The notes under the pieces were generated by a model that saw only the letters and a program-made list of their open reading frames with translations, was not told where the DNA came from and searched no databases. Shown here one piece after another: positions 1 through 9,358 of a stretch of 64,000 bases of DNA; position 1 is the stretch's first letter, and each line of letters starts with the position of its first letter. The stretch lies in the NCBI GenBank assembly GCA_903932865.1, contig CAIZHQ010000016.1:682001-746000 (forward strand), written 5' to 3'. The stretch is from an uncultured Burkholderiales bacterium. Its GTDB lineage: Bacteria > Pseudomonadota > Gammaproteobacteria > Burkholderiales > Burkholderiaceae_C. The translations under genes and the position numbers were made by a program.

Positions 1-660
1 CCCGATGGCACGGTGGGCGCTGTGCAGCAGGTGGTACCCACCGGCCCCAATGCCCACGCCATCATGGCTTCACCTTGCAACCGTTATGTTTTGGCCACCA
101 GCTTGGGCAGTGGCGAAGTCATGGTGTACGCATTCCACGCCGAGACGGGCCGCCTGACGCCTGCATCCACTTGGCATGCACGGGCTGGTGCCGGGCCCCG
201 GCACTTTCGGTTTGACCCTGCGGGCCGATTTGTTTATCTGCTCAACGAACTGGATGGCACGGTGGACGTGCTGGCCTGGGATGCCCAGCAGGGTCGTTTG
301 AACAGCGTGCAAAGCAGTGTGGGCATTTTGCCGCTGGGCTTCACGGGCAATCCTTGGGCGGCCGACTTGCACCTTACGCCCGATGGGCGTCATCTGTACA
401 CCAGTGAACGAACTTCAAGCACCCTGGCGCACTTTGCTGTGGACGCGGTCACGGGGCACATCTCTCCCAGAGGGCATACGGCGGTTGAAGCCCAGCCCCG
501 GGGTTTTGCCATTGATGCGACAGGCCAGCATTTGCTGGTGGTGGGTCAGTTGTCACACCACCTCAGCCGATGGGCGATCGAGCGCGACTCGGGGCAACTG
601 ACGTTGCGCCAACGCCTGCCGGTGGGGCAGGGCCCGAATTGGGTGGAGATACTGGCATGA
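1..660 (+). CDS. Lactonase family beta-propeller protein (3' part)
   Basis: The gene enters from the left edge: the frame is open from base 1, and the GTG at 13 is internal rather than a start. The visible 219 residues show repeated beta-propeller blades of the 6-phosphogluconolactonase (YbhE/Pgl, Lactonase) type, with repeated motifs such as [14 protein letters not shown] and [14 protein letters not shown]. Family members hydrolyse sugar lactones in the cytoplasm or periplasm. Its stop overlaps the ATG of the galactarate dehydratase gene (ATGA), so the two are translationally coupled and probably belong to one sugar-acid pathway. The actual lactone substrate cannot be read from the sequence. 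Confidence 0.8.
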   Translation, partial: PDGTVGAVQQVVPTGPNAHAIMASPCNRYVLATSLGSGEVMVYAFHAETGRLTPASTWHARAGAGPRHFRFDPAGRFVYLLNELDGTVDVLAWDAQQGRLNSVQSSVGILPLGFTGNPWAADLHLTPDGRHLYTSERTSSTLAHFAVDAVTGHISPRGHTAVEAQPRGFAIDATGQHLLVVGQLSHHLSRWAIERDSGQLTLRQRLPVGQGPNWVEILA

Positions 661-2231
661 GCGAAACGAAATCCGCAGAGCAACCGCGTTTGGTGCGCAT
701 GCACCCGGCCGACAACGTGGCCATTGTGGTCAACGAGGGCGGGTTGCCCGCCGGCACCCTTCTTGAAGAGGGGCTGGTCTTGCTGGACAAAGTGCCTCAG
801 GGCCACAAGGTGTCGCTGGTGGCTTTGGCGCAAGGCGAAGCGGTGCGACGCTACAACGTGCCCATTGGACATGCTTTGCAAGACATCGCGGCGGGGCGCT
901 GGGTGCACGAGCGCTTGCTGAAAATGCCGGTCGTCCGCGAGTTGCACGGTCTGCCCATGGCCACAGTGGCGGCGTCTTTGCAAGCGCCACTGACCGGCCA
1001 CACCTTTGAGGGCTACCGCAATGCCGATGGCTCGGTGGGCACGCGCAATATCTTGGCCATCACCACCACCGTGCAGTGCGTGGCGGGTGTGGTGGCACAA
1101 GCTGTGCGCCGCATCAAGGACGAGTTGTTGCCCTTGTACCCGCAAGTGGACGACGTGGTGGGTCTGGAGCACAGCTACGGCTGTGGCGTGGCCATCGACG
1201 CGCCCGATGCCATCATTCCGATCCGCACCTTGCGCAACATCAGCCTGAATCCCAACTTTGGCGGCGAGGTGATGGTGGTCAGTTTGGGGTGTGAAAAGCT
1301 GCAACCCGAGCGCTTGCTGCCACCCGGCAGTTTCCCGATCACCGACGCGCGTGATCCTGCGGGTGGGCCCGACACGGTTTGCCTGCAGGACGCGCAGCAT
1401 GTGGGCTTCATGTCGATGCTGGACAGCATTGTGCAAAGCGCGCGTCCGCATCTGGAGCGGCTGAACGCCCGCAGGCGCGAGACGGTGCCCGCCAGCGCAT
1501 TGGTGGTGGGGGTGCAGTGCGGCGGCAGCGATGCGTTTTCGGGGGTTACCGCCAACCCGGCGGTGGGCTTTGCGGCTGACTTGTTGGTGCGTGCTGGGGC
1601 CACGGTGATGTTCAGTGAAAACACCGAAGTGCGTGATGCGGTAGAGCAACTCACGCAGCGCGCTGCCACACCAGAGGTGGCCCAGGCCATCGTGCGCGAG
1701 CTCGACTGGTACGACCGTTATCTGGAGCGCGGCCGCGTGGACCGCAGCGCCAACACCACGCCGGGCAACAAGGCGGGGGGCTTGTCCAACATCGCCGAAA
1801 AGGCCATGGGCTCCATCGTCAAGAGCGGCACGGCAGCGATCTCGCATGTGTTGGCACCGGGCGAAAAGTTGCGGTCAGACCAAAAGGGCTTGGTGTTTGC
1901 GGCCACACCCGCGAGCGACTTCATCTGCGGCACGCTGCAACTGGCCGCAGGCATGAACATGCATGTGTTCACCACCGGGCGCGGCACGCCTTACGGACTG
2001 GCCGAGTGCCCCGTCATCAAGGTGGCCACGCGCAGCGATCTGGCACGGCGCTGGCATGACCTGATGGACATGAACGGCGGGCGCATTGCCGATGGCGAGA
2101 TCAGCATTGAAGACGCGGGGTGGGAGCTGTTTCGCATGATGCTGGAAGTGGCCAGTGGCCGTAAAACTTGGGCCGAACATTGGAAGCTGAACAACGCATT
2201 GGTGTTGTTCAACCCTGCTCCGATCACCTGA
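657..2231 (+). CDS. garD: Galactarate dehydratase (UxaA/GarD family)
   Basis: A 524-residue protein, the usual length for GarD (about 523 in E. coli), with an N-terminal SAF-like part and a large C-terminal dehydratase domain. Family-typical stretches include [68 protein letters not shown] and [10 protein letters not shown]. GarD dehydrates galactarate to 5-dehydro-4-deoxyglucarate using Fe(II). The start at 657 is chosen because it overlaps the upstream lactonase stop as ATGA; an upstream in-frame ATG at 570 would lie deep in that gene. Together with the lactonase and the two solute-binding proteins downstream it suggests uptake and use of a sugar acid. Altronate dehydratase is the main alternative, but the similarity is closer to GarD. 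Confidence 0.9.
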   Translation: MSETKSAEQPRLVRMHPADNVAIVVNEGGLPAGTLLEEGLVLLDKVPQGHKVSLVALAQGEAVRRYNVPIGHALQDIAAGRWVHERLLKMPVVRELHGLPMATVAASLQAPLTGHTFEGYRNADGSVGTRNILAITTTVQCVAGVVAQAVRRIKDELLPLYPQVDDVVGLEHSYGCGVAIDAPDAIIPIRTLRNISLNPNFGGEVMVVSLGCEKLQPERLLPPGSFPITDARDPAGGPDTVCLQDAQHVGFMSMLDSIVQSARPHLERLNARRRETVPASALVVGVQCGGSDAFSGVTANPAVGFAADLLVRAGATVMFSENTEVRDAVEQLTQRAATPEVAQAIVRELDWYDRYLERGRVDRSANTTPGNKAGGLSNIAEKAMGSIVKSGTAAISHVLAPGEKLRSDQKGLVFAATPASDFICGTLQLAAGMNMHVFTTGRGTPYGLAECPVIKVATRSDLARRWHDLMDMNGGRIADGEISIEDAGWELFRMMLEVASGRKTWAEHWKLNNALVLFNPAPIT

Positions 2232-2260
2232 ACTTTTTAATCACAACGAGGAGACATCCC

Positions 2261-3256
2261 ATGACACAACGTCGTCAATTCATTCAGTCGGCCGTGGCCT
2301 GCGCCGCAGCCGCCATGACACCTGCGGCCTTCAGCCAGGCAGCGCCTTGGCCGGCCAAGCCGATCAACTATTTGGTCGCTTTCCCGCCCGGCGGCACCAC
2401 CGATATCCTGGCCCGAGTGGTCTCGCAAAAACTGGGGCCTGCCTTGGGCACTACCCTTGTGATTGAAAACAAAGGTGGCGCTGGCGGCAGTGTGGGTTCC
2501 GAAATCGCAGCACGCGCCCCGGCCGACGGCTACAACCTGCTGGGCGGCACCATCAGCTCGCACGCCATCAACGTGAGCCTGTACCCGAAGCTGGGTTATG
2601 ACCCCATCAAATCGTTCACACCGGTGTACCTGTACGGCACCAACCCGGTGGTGTTGGTGGTGGCCGCCAACAGCCCTTACAAAACACTCAGAGATTTGTT
2701 GACTGCTGCCAAAGCCAACCCCGGCAAACTGTCGGGTGCATCGGCGGGCAACGGCACATCTCAGCACTTGGCGCAAGAGCTTCTGGCGTTCAAAGGCGAA
2801 GTCAAATTCACCCATGTCCCCTACAAAGGCAGCGCACCGGCCATTCAAGACGTGATGAGCGGGCAGGTTGACTTCATGTTCGACACCACCGTGGTGGCGG
2901 GCGCCCACATCCAGAGCGGCAAACTGCGTGCCTTGGCCGTGACTTCTGGCAAGCGCTTGACCGACACCTTGACCGAAGTGCCGACAGTGAGCGAGTCGGG
3001 CTGGCCTGGAACTGCCGGTTTTGAAGTCGTGTCTTGGCAAGCTTTGTTTGCGCCAGCCGGCACGCCCAAGCCGATCGTGGACAAACTGCATGCTGAAATT
3101 TTGAAAATCATTCAGAGCCCAGAAATGCAAGAGCGCATCAAAGGGCTGGGCATGCAACCTTCGGTGCTGACCCCAGAGCAGGTTCAAGCTTTCCAGAAAG
3201 CTGAAATCGAAAAATGGGCCCAAGTGATCAAAGCTGCCAACATCAAACTCGACTGA
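2261..3256 (+). CDS. Bug-type tripartite tricarboxylate transporter substrate-binding protein (first copy)
   Basis: A 331-residue periplasmic binding protein of the Bug/TctC family. It has an N-terminal signal peptide (RRQF followed by an Ala-rich segment, cleavage near FSQA) and the family motifs PWPAKPINYLVAFPPGG and FTHVPYKGSAPAIQDVMSGQVD, where the YKG/GQVD segments line the ligand pocket. ATG at 2261 is preceded by GAGGAGA. Bug proteins bind carboxylates and deliver them to TctAB-like permeases; no permease gene is in the window. It lies 29 bases after garD and nine bases before a second Bug gene, so an organic or sugar acid ligand is a reasonable inference. The ligand itself is unknown. 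Confidence 0.88.
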   Translation: MTQRRQFIQSAVACAAAAMTPAAFSQAAPWPAKPINYLVAFPPGGTTDILARVVSQKLGPALGTTLVIENKGGAGGSVGSEIAARAPADGYNLLGGTISSHAINVSLYPKLGYDPIKSFTPVYLYGTNPVVLVVAANSPYKTLRDLLTAAKANPGKLSGASAGNGTSQHLAQELLAFKGEVKFTHVPYKGSAPAIQDVMSGQVDFMFDTTVVAGAHIQSGKLRALAVTSGKRLTDTLTEVPTVSESGWPGTAGFEVVSWQALFAPAGTPKPIVDKLHAEILKIIQSPEMQERIKGLGMQPSVLTPEQVQAFQKAEIEKWAQVIKAANIKLD

Positions 3257-3265
3257 GGTTCAACC

Positions 3266-4234
3266 ATGTTCAAAATTCTCTTTTCGACCTTGGCCGCTGT
3301 GACTTTCTGCAGTGCAGCACAGGCCCAAACACCGGCGGTCTATCCCACCAAACCGATCAAAATTGTGGTGCCTTTCCCTGCAGGTGGCACCTCTGACGTG
3401 CTGGCCCGCATACTCGGCCAGAAAATGACCGAGAGCTGGGGCCAGCCGGTGGTCATTGAGAACAAGCCCGGCTCCAGCGGCAACCTGGGTGCCGATCTGG
3501 TGGCCAAGGCAGCGCCCGATGGCTACACCTTCGTCTTGATGGACGTGGGCAATTTGGTGATCAGCCCGGCGTTGTTCAAATTGCCCTTCAATGTGGCCAA
3601 TGACTTTGCACCGGTGGCGATGGTGGCTTACTCGCCGCACCTGTTGGCCGTCAGCACCAAGGTGCCCGCCAACACCCCAGCCGAACTGGTGGCCTACGCC
3701 AAAGCCCAAAAGGGCAAGCTCAATTACGCCGTGGCTGCAGGCATGGGCAGCGCCTCGCATTTGGCGGGCGTCATGTATGCCCAGCGCAACGGCATCGAGT
3801 GGGGTTATGTGCCTTACAAAGGCGGCGCACAAGCCATCACCGATTTGATCGGTGGCCAGGTGGACGTGATGTTCAATGGCATGGTGGCCACATACCCGCA
3901 TGTGAAGGCGGGCAAGATCAAATTGATCGCCATTTCAGGGGTGAAGCGCAATGCGCAAATGCCCGATACGCCCACGGTGGCCGAAAGCCTGCCTGGCTTT
4001 TTGACCGGCAGTTTTCAGGGCCTGCTGGCCCCTGCGGGCACCCCCAAAGCCATCATCGACAAAATGCATGCCGAGGTGCAGCGCATTGCGGCCATCCCTG
4101 AGGTGCGCGAGCGTTTGACCACGCTGGGTGCGGAACCATCCGGCATGAGCCCCGCTGAGTTTGGCAACTGGCTCAAAGCCGAAATCCCGGCCATGGCCAA
4201 AATTGTGAAAGATGAAAAGATCACGGTGGAGTGA
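3266..4234 (+). CDS. Bug-type tripartite tricarboxylate transporter substrate-binding protein (second copy)
   Basis: A 322-residue Bug/TctC protein with a signal peptide (MFKILFSTLAAVTFCSAAQA) and the same family landmarks as its neighbour: YPTKPIKIVVPFPAGGTSDV near the N-terminus, WGYVPYKGGAQAITDLIGGQ in the middle and APAGTPKAI towards the C-terminus. It begins nine bases after the preceding Bug gene. The two proteins are homologous but clearly diverged, so this is an old paralogue pair or two independent family members rather than a recent tandem duplication. It is the last gene of the garD group. The ligand is unknown. Confidence 0.88.
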   Translation: MFKILFSTLAAVTFCSAAQAQTPAVYPTKPIKIVVPFPAGGTSDVLARILGQKMTESWGQPVVIENKPGSSGNLGADLVAKAAPDGYTFVLMDVGNLVISPALFKLPFNVANDFAPVAMVAYSPHLLAVSTKVPANTPAELVAYAKAQKGKLNYAVAAGMGSASHLAGVMYAQRNGIEWGYVPYKGGAQAITDLIGGQVDVMFNGMVATYPHVKAGKIKLIAISGVKRNAQMPDTPTVAESLPGFLTGSFQGLLAPAGTPKAIIDKMHAEVQRIAAIPEVRERLTTLGAEPSGMSPAEFGNWLKAEIPAMAKIVKDEKITVE

Positions 4235-4329
4235 TCACAACCCTTGGGACGAAGCGGCACGTCAGTTCACCAAGCCCATGACAGATCTTCTGACCTGTTG
4301 TGGCTTTCCCTGATTTTTGGGTAGGGGCT

Positions 4330-4842
4330 TTAACTGCAGCTGACGCTGCCGCAACCCGACATGGTCACGGTTTTGATGGTCGAAGGGTCGGCCAGGGTTT
4401 CGCTCTCGCTGTCAAAACCCACTGATTTCAGGTGCGCGGCCAGGCCCGCATCCATACTATTGGCGTGACCGGGGAACCATTCGGCCAGCGCTTCGGCCAT
4501 GCGGGTGATGATGGTTTTGTCGCTGTCCAGGTAATGGGCTTCCACCACGCGCATGGTTTCCAAAATGGTGGCGTGGTGTTCTGCGTGGCAGTTGTCTGCC
4601 GAAAAACCGGTGGCCAGCATCCAGCGCTCTTCTTGCGCAAAGTGTTCCACTGTGTGGTCCAAAAACGATTTGTAAACCGGCAGTTGCTCTTCCTCGGGGG
4701 TGGCCAATATCTGGTTGATCATGTCCACGAATTCCTGGTGCGTCTCGTCCATGCGGGCGTCACCCGTGTGAAGTGAATCGGTCCAAGCCATGACTGAAGG
4801 CATGTGGGTGTGGGCGACAGAGGAAGTGGCATTGGTGGACAT
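4330..4842 (-). CDS. Bacteriohemerythrin-like protein
   Basis: A 170-residue hemerythrin-fold protein. The di-iron ligand pattern is visible: an early His in WTDSLHTGDARMDETHQEF, then HTVEHFAQEERWM (H-x3-H-x3-E), then CHAEHHATIL, with a late His/Asp region. Hemerythrins bind O2 reversibly through a non-haem di-iron site; single-domain bacterial forms act in O2 storage or sensing. The start at 4842 (MSTNATSS) is preferred to an upstream ATG at 4884 because the extra 14 residues precede nothing conserved. The C-terminus ends in a short Cys-containing tail (SGCGSVSCS), which is not part of the standard fold. It is monocistronic on the minus strand. Confidence 0.85.
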   Translation of the reverse strand: MSTNATSSVAHTHMPSVMAWTDSLHTGDARMDETHQEFVDMINQILATPEEEQLPVYKSFLDHTVEHFAQEERWMLATGFSADNCHAEHHATILETMRVVEAHYLDSDKTIITRMAEALAEWFPGHANSMDAGLAAHLKSVGFDSESETLADPSTIKTVTMSGCGSVSCS

Positions 4843-5017
4843 GGCGAAGATTCGATCAAGGTACAAAAAACAAACAGCCCACATTATCTCGCCAAGCCAA
4901 GGGCGTCAGCGCATTGGGGGCATCGCTGCTTGGGGCTGTGCCGGTTCGACCCGGTAGGCCACAGGCCTTGTCAAAGCCGCTATCGTGTTGACCTGCGTCA
5001 AATTTCCAAATAAATCC

Positions 5018-6028
5018 ATGGATTCCGTTACACAAGTTCTTTTGGGCGCCTCCATCGGCGTGGCCGTCATGGGGCGTCGCACGGCGCTTTGGAAATCGGC
5101 GGTGTGGGGCGGTGTGGCAGGTTTGCTGCCCGACTTGGATGTGTTGCTCGACCACGGTGACCCGATCCTGAACATGATTCGGCACCGCGCCGAGACGCAT
5201 GCCTTGTTGTTGCTGACGCTGTTTGCTTTTCCCATGGCCTGGCTGGTCAGCCGCATCCACCACCAGGCCCGCTTGTATGGCCGCTGGTGGTGGGCGCTCA
5301 TGCTGGCGCTGGTCACCCACCCCTTGCTTGATTTGATGACGATTTACGGCACCCAGGTTTTCCAGCCTTTCAGCGACGAGGCCTATGGCCTGGGCAGCAT
5401 GTTCATCATCGACCCGGCTTATTCATTGCCCTTGCTGGTCGGGGTGGTGGCCGCTTTTCGTGTCCAACCCGTGGGCAGGGCTTTGCGCATCAATGGCTGG
5501 GCGCTGGCTTTCAGCACCGCTTACCTGGCCTGGAGCGCGCTGGCGCAGGGCTGGGTCACGCAGCATGCCCGCCAGTCGCTGCAGGCGCAGGGCTTGCCCA
5601 GTCAGCACATGCTGGTCACACCCGCGCCCTTGAGCACCTTGCTGTGGCGCGTGGTGGCGCTCGATGGCGAACGCTTTCATGAAGGGTTTTATGCGCTGAT
5701 GGACGGCGGGCGGGACATTCGCTTTGTGGCGCACGAGCGCGGCGGGGCGCTGGCCACGCAACATGCCAATCACCCCCAGTTGCAGCGCCTGGCGAGGTTC
5801 ACCGATGGCTTTTACAAGGTCACTGACCTAAACGGACAGTTGTTGGTCACCGACTTGCGCATGGGGCAAGAGCCGGCCTACGTGTTTTCATTTGACATCG
5901 GCCCGCCACTGCAAGCAGGCCAAGCTCACCCGGTGGCGCAGCAGCAAAGCCGGCGCATGGACATCAGGGCTGGTTTGAAATGGCTGGGGCAGCGCATCTT
6001 GGGGCGCGATGTGCCGCCGCCAGGTTAA
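5018..6028 (+). CDS. YdjM-like membrane-bound metal-dependent hydrolase
   Basis: A 336-residue inner-membrane protein of the YdjM/DUF457 family. It begins MDSVTQVLLGASIGVAVMG and carries the family's His/Asp metal motifs: AGLLPDLDVLLDHGDP, MIRHRAETHALL and THPLLDLMTIYGTQ. Several hydrophobic spans cover the first 200 residues, and the C-terminal third is a soluble domain. The start at 5018 directly precedes the conserved N-terminus. The biochemical substrate of the family is not established; in E. coli ydjM is SOS-induced, but I see no obvious LexA box here. It is monocistronic, between the hemerythrin gene and ffs. Confidence 0.8.
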   Translation: MDSVTQVLLGASIGVAVMGRRTALWKSAVWGGVAGLLPDLDVLLDHGDPILNMIRHRAETHALLLLTLFAFPMAWLVSRIHHQARLYGRWWWALMLALVTHPLLDLMTIYGTQVFQPFSDEAYGLGSMFIIDPAYSLPLLVGVVAAFRVQPVGRALRINGWALAFSTAYLAWSALAQGWVTQHARQSLQAQGLPSQHMLVTPAPLSTLLWRVVALDGERFHEGFYALMDGGRDIRFVAHERGGALATQHANHPQLQRLARFTDGFYKVTDLNGQLLVTDLRMGQEPAYVFSFDIGPPLQAGQAHPVAQQQSRRMDIRAGLKWLGQRILGRDVPPPG

Positions 6029-6080
6029 GACTGCGGGCTGGGCGCTTGGGAGTGCCGCGCTTGGCAAAGATGGGGGGGGT

Positions 6081-6174
6081 GACGAGCCTTGACCCCGGCA
6101 CTGGATTCACAGTTAGGGCTGCTTGGTTCCCCACCTGACCCGGTTGGCCGCTTCACCATGCGGGAAGGCCCGTC
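6081..6174 (-). ncRNA. ffs: 4.5S signal recognition particle RNA (approximate ends)
   Basis: Read on the minus strand, this gap contains the conserved SRP RNA domain IV: GGTCAGG, then TGG-GGAA-CCA, then AGCAGCC (complement of about 6118-6143). This is the same layout as E. coli 4.5S RNA, with a GGAA tetraloop closed by three base pairs and the flanking asymmetric loop bases. The outer ends pair as well: GACGGGCCTT (6174-6165) with AAGGCTCGTC (6090-6081), allowing one G-U pair. The expected product is about 95 nt. 4.5S RNA binds Ffh and targets inner-membrane proteins co-translationally. The gene is divergent from dnaX. The exact 5' and 3' ends are inferred from pairing only. Confidence 0.87.
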
Positions 6175-6278
6175 GGTGTTGATTGTAGGCGAGCTTGCGC
6201 AGGCTTTGCCCTTGGGCCGGAATTTTGTCCCAACCTCCCGGTCAGAATCTGCGCCCCGGCCCGATAGAATCAACGTCC

Positions 6279-8213
6279 ATGTCTTACCTTGTCCTCGCGC
6301 GCAAATACCGCCCCCGCAATTTCACCGAAATGGTGGGGCAAGAGCACGTGGTGCAGGCCTTGACCAATGCTTTGGTGCAACAACGCTTGCACCACGCCTA
6401 TTTGTTCACCGGCACCCGGGGGGTGGGCAAGACCACGGTGTCGCGCATATTGGCCAAGTCGCTCAACTGCCAAGGCGCCGACGGGCAGGGCGGCATCACC
6501 GCCGAGCCCTGTGGCGTGTGCCAAGCCTGCCGCGACATCGATGCCGGGCGTTTTGTGGACTACACCGAACTTGACGCGGCGTCCAACCGGGGTGTGGACG
6601 AGGTGCAAAGCCTGCTGGAGCAGGCGGTGTACAAACCGGTTCAGGGGCGCTTCAAGGTCTTCATGATCGACGAAGTGCACATGCTGACCAACACCGCGTT
6701 CAATGCGATGTTGAAGACCCTTGAGGAACCTCCCGAGTATTTGAAATTCGTCTTGGCCACGACCGATCCGCAAAAGGTGCCCGTGACGGTCCTCTCGCGT
6801 TGCCTGCAGTTCAACCTGCGACCCATGGCCCCCGAGACTGTTTTTGAGCACCTGACTCAGGTACTGGCCGCTGAGCAGCTGAGCGCCGAGCCGCTGGCTC
6901 TGCGCCTATTGGCCCGCGCAGCGCGCGGCTCCATGCGCGATGCGTTGAGCCTGACCGATCAAGCGATTGCCTTCGGCAATGGCTTGGTGCAAGAAGCGGG
7001 CGTGCGCCAAATGTTGGGCAGTGTGGACCGCAGCCACGTTTTACACATGATCCGTGCCCTGACCGAAGGCGATGGCGCGGCGGTGGTGAACCAAATCAAC
7101 GCCCTGCGCCTGCAAGGCGTTTCGGCCGCCGCCACTCTGGAAGACATGGCCATGCTGCTGCAGCGCATGGCCGTGATGCAAATGGTGCCCGGCATGGCAC
7201 AAGATGCCGAAGACCCTGACACGCAGGGCTTGGCCGAACTGGCCGCTGCCATGCCCCCCGAAGAAACCCAATTGCTCTACAGCCTTTGTCTGCACGGGAG
7301 AAACGAGCTGGGCCTGGCGCCCGACGAGTACTCGGCTCTGACCATGGTGCTGCTGCGCCTGCTGGCCTTCAAGCCCCAGGTGGGGCCGGCAGAAAAAAAA
7401 AGCCTGCTGACCAGCCCTCGGGCCACCCCTGAGCCCACCCGAGCTGCCGCGCCAGTCGCTGCCGACCCGCAGCCCAAGCCAGCCCCACAAGCCACTTCGC
7501 CCAGAGAGGTCACGCCACCCATGGTTGCAGCCGTCGCTGCACCGCTTGCTGCTCCCATGGCCAGGCCTGTGCCGTCCGCGTCGCCCGCTGAGCCTGTCAT
7601 CGGCCATGCGCAAGCCGAGCCGACCCTGTCCGAGCCCCCCCCTTGGGAGGACTGGCCCGACACCACCGACTACGCCGATGTCCAGGCCCTCCCCACGCCT
7701 GTGGAACACGCTGCTGTGCCCGAGCTTCGTCAAGCTGCTCCCGCTTTGCGCGTTTTGCCTGTGCGCGAGGCCCCGTCTGGGCGCGCCGATATGCCCACGC
7801 TGGCTGCACCGCCGGCTGTGCAAGCCACGCCCGAAGGCGATGTCTGGCTGGAGGTGGTGCAAGGCCTGATGTCACAAGAGGCCATCACGGCCTTGGTGCG
7901 CGAGTTGGCCCTGCAGTCGCAGTTGTTGGCGCGCGATGTCGATCAATGGCAACTGCGCGTGGAGCGTGAGACACTCAACCATCCGGCCAGCCGCGAGCGT
8001 TTGCAAACAGCTTTGCAGGCTGCCGGCCATGGCGATGTCAAACTGGGCATCGAAGTGGGCCCCGTGACCGACAGCCCCGCCAAGCGTCTGGCTGTCCAAG
8101 CCGCTGAAAAGATGGTGGCCGCGCAAGTGCTCATTCAAAACGACCCCTTGGTGCAAGCCATGGTGCGCGACTTTGGGGCCAAAATTGTGCCCGGCAGCAT
8201 CCAGCTGATTTGA
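6279..8213 (+). CDS. dnaX: DNA polymerase III subunit tau (gamma by possible frameshift)
   Basis: A 644-residue clamp-loader subunit. The N-terminus [15 protein letters not shown] is diagnostic. Walker A is GTRGVGKTT at residues 45-53, followed by a Cys-rich zinc module (CGVCQAC) and the DEVHMLT Walker B box. Domain III ends near residue 370; then comes a Pro/Ala-rich linker (about 385-530) and a C-terminal tau domain that binds the polymerase and DnaB. A run of nine A (7393-7401) sits exactly at the end of domain III, and the -1 and +1 frames both stop within 32 bases (see findings). dnaX-ybaB-recR is a classic operon order. Confidence 0.96.
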   Translation: MSYLVLARKYRPRNFTEMVGQEHVVQALTNALVQQRLHHAYLFTGTRGVGKTTVSRILAKSLNCQGADGQGGITAEPCGVCQACRDIDAGRFVDYTELDAASNRGVDEVQSLLEQAVYKPVQGRFKVFMIDEVHMLTNTAFNAMLKTLEEPPEYLKFVLATTDPQKVPVTVLSRCLQFNLRPMAPETVFEHLTQVLAAEQLSAEPLALRLLARAARGSMRDALSLTDQAIAFGNGLVQEAGVRQMLGSVDRSHVLHMIRALTEGDGAAVVNQINALRLQGVSAAATLEDMAMLLQRMAVMQMVPGMAQDAEDPDTQGLAELAAAMPPEETQLLYSLCLHGRNELGLAPDEYSALTMVLLRLLAFKPQVGPAEKKSLLTSPRATPEPTRAAAPVAADPQPKPAPQATSPREVTPPMVAAVAAPLAAPMARPVPSASPAEPVIGHAQAEPTLSEPPPWEDWPDTTDYADVQALPTPVEHAAVPELRQAAPALRVLPVREAPSGRADMPTLAAPPAVQATPEGDVWLEVVQGLMSQEAITALVRELALQSQLLARDVDQWQLRVERETLNHPASRERLQTALQAAGHGDVKLGIEVGPVTDSPAKRLAVQAAEKMVAAQVLIQNDPLVQAMVRDFGAKIVPGSIQLI

Positions 8214-8253
8214 TTTTCGCCCCTCATTTCCCCCTCTTTTCAAAGGAATCAAC

Positions 8254-8577
8254 ATGTTCAATAAAGGACAACTCGCAGGACTGATGAAGCAGGCCCAGGC
8301 CATGCAGGACAACCTGAAAAAAGCCCAGGACGAATTGGCATTCGTCGAGGTCGAAGGCCAAGCTGGCTCCGGCATGGTCAAGGTGCTGATGACCTGCAAA
8401 CACAGCGTGCGCCGCGTGACCATCGACCCCAGCTTGCTGGCCGACGACAAGGACATGCTGGAAGACCTGGTGGCTGCTGCCTTCAACGATGCCGTTCGCA
8501 TGGCCGAAGAAGTTTCGCAGCAAAAAATGGGCAAACTCACCGCCGGTTTGCCACCGGGCATGAAGCTGCCTTTCTGA
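8254..8577 (+). CDS. YbaB/EbfC family nucleoid-associated protein
   Basis: A 107-residue protein of normal YbaB length. It begins [20 protein letters not shown] and has the conserved [20 protein letters not shown] and [14 protein letters not shown] segments. YbaB proteins form tweezer-like dimers that bind DNA non-specifically. Position between dnaX and recR is the canonical context. A strong AAAGGAAT ribosome-binding site precedes the ATG. The gene is 40 bases after dnaX and 10 bases before recR, consistent with one operon. Confidence 0.95.
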   Translation: MFNKGQLAGLMKQAQAMQDNLKKAQDELAFVEVEGQAGSGMVKVLMTCKHSVRRVTIDPSLLADDKDMLEDLVAAAFNDAVRMAEEVSQQKMGKLTAGLPPGMKLPF

Positions 8578-8587
8578 GCGCCTGAAC

Positions 8588-9178
8588 ATGGCCGACACCC
8601 ACGCCCTTGCCATATTGGTGCAGGCCCTCAAGGGTTTGCCAGGGGTGGGCATCAAGTCGGCCCAGCGCATGGCTTTTCAGTTGTTGCAAAACGACCGGGC
8701 CACGGCCCGGCAATTGGCTGCGGCACTGGACAATGCGGTTCAAAAAATCCGCCACTGTGCGTGTTGCCACACTTTCACCGAAGCCGAGTTGTGTGACACC
8801 TGTCTGGACAATGCCCGAGACCGCACGCTGCTGTGCGTGATCGAAACCCCGGCCGACCAGTCGGCCATTGAGCGCACGGGCACCTACCGGGGTTTGTACT
8901 TTGTACTCATGGGCAAGCTCAGCCCGCTCGACGGCATTGGCCCGCACGACATCGGCCTGGCCAAGCTCAAGCAACGCGTGGGCGATGGGGTGTTGACCGA
9001 GGTGATCTTGGCAACGAATTTCACCGCCGAGGGCGAAGCCACCGCCCATGTGATTTCTGAAATGATCCGCCAGCAAGGGCTGAAGGTCACCCGACTGGCC
9101 CGCGGTGTGCCCGCAGGCAGCGAGCTGGAATACGTGGACTTGGGCACCATTGCCCACGCTTTGGTCGATCGGCGCTGA
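8588..9178 (+). CDS. recR: Recombination mediator protein RecR
   Basis: A 196-residue RecR. In order it has a helix-hairpin-helix ([20 protein letters not shown]), a four-Cys zinc finger ([16 protein letters not shown]) and a Toprim domain containing [26 protein letters not shown]-like sequence, ending with [15 protein letters not shown]. RecR with RecO or RecF loads RecA onto SSB-covered DNA during gap repair. It closes the dnaX-ybaB-recR operon. A 7-bp hairpin (9197-9203 with 9208-9214) lies just after the stop but lacks a clear T tract, so it is not confidently a terminator. Confidence 0.96.
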   Translation: MADTHALAILVQALKGLPGVGIKSAQRMAFQLLQNDRATARQLAAALDNAVQKIRHCACCHTFTEAELCDTCLDNARDRTLLCVIETPADQSAIERTGTYRGLYFVLMGKLSPLDGIGPHDIGLAKLKQRVGDGVLTEVILATNFTAEGEATAHVISEMIRQQGLKVTRLARGVPAGSELEYVDLGTIAHALVDRR

Positions 9179-9284
9179 CCTTGTGGGATAGGTCCTTTCA
9201 GCGGCAGCGCTGAACAGACCCTGAGCTGCAAGTCGGTGGCTTTTTGGCTTGTCAATTACCTGCAATCCATTACGTAAAAACCCG

Positions 9285-9302
9285 ATCGGGATCAATCCCG
9301 AT
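9285..9302. repeat. 18-bp perfect inverted repeat ahead of the solute-binding protein gene
   Basis: ATCGGGAT-CA-ATCCCGAT, a perfect 8-bp dyad with a 2-bp centre. It lies 57 bases upstream of the solute-binding protein ATG and about 107 bases after recR. With so short a centre it cannot form a useful RNA hairpin, which favours a protein-binding operator. No regulator is recognised. Confidence 0.5.
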
Positions 9303-9358
9303 GCGCGATGCGCTGCGCCTGATTAAGCTGTGTGTGTGTGCATTTTTCTTCAGGAGTG

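Noticed and set aside
2237-3223. Minus-strand frame of 328 codons opposite the first Bug gene
   Set aside because: His/Gly/Arg-rich composition without domains; the Bug protein on the plus strand is well supported.
9197-9214. Hairpin after recR as a Rho-independent terminator
   Set aside because: A 7-bp stem is present but no T-rich tail follows.
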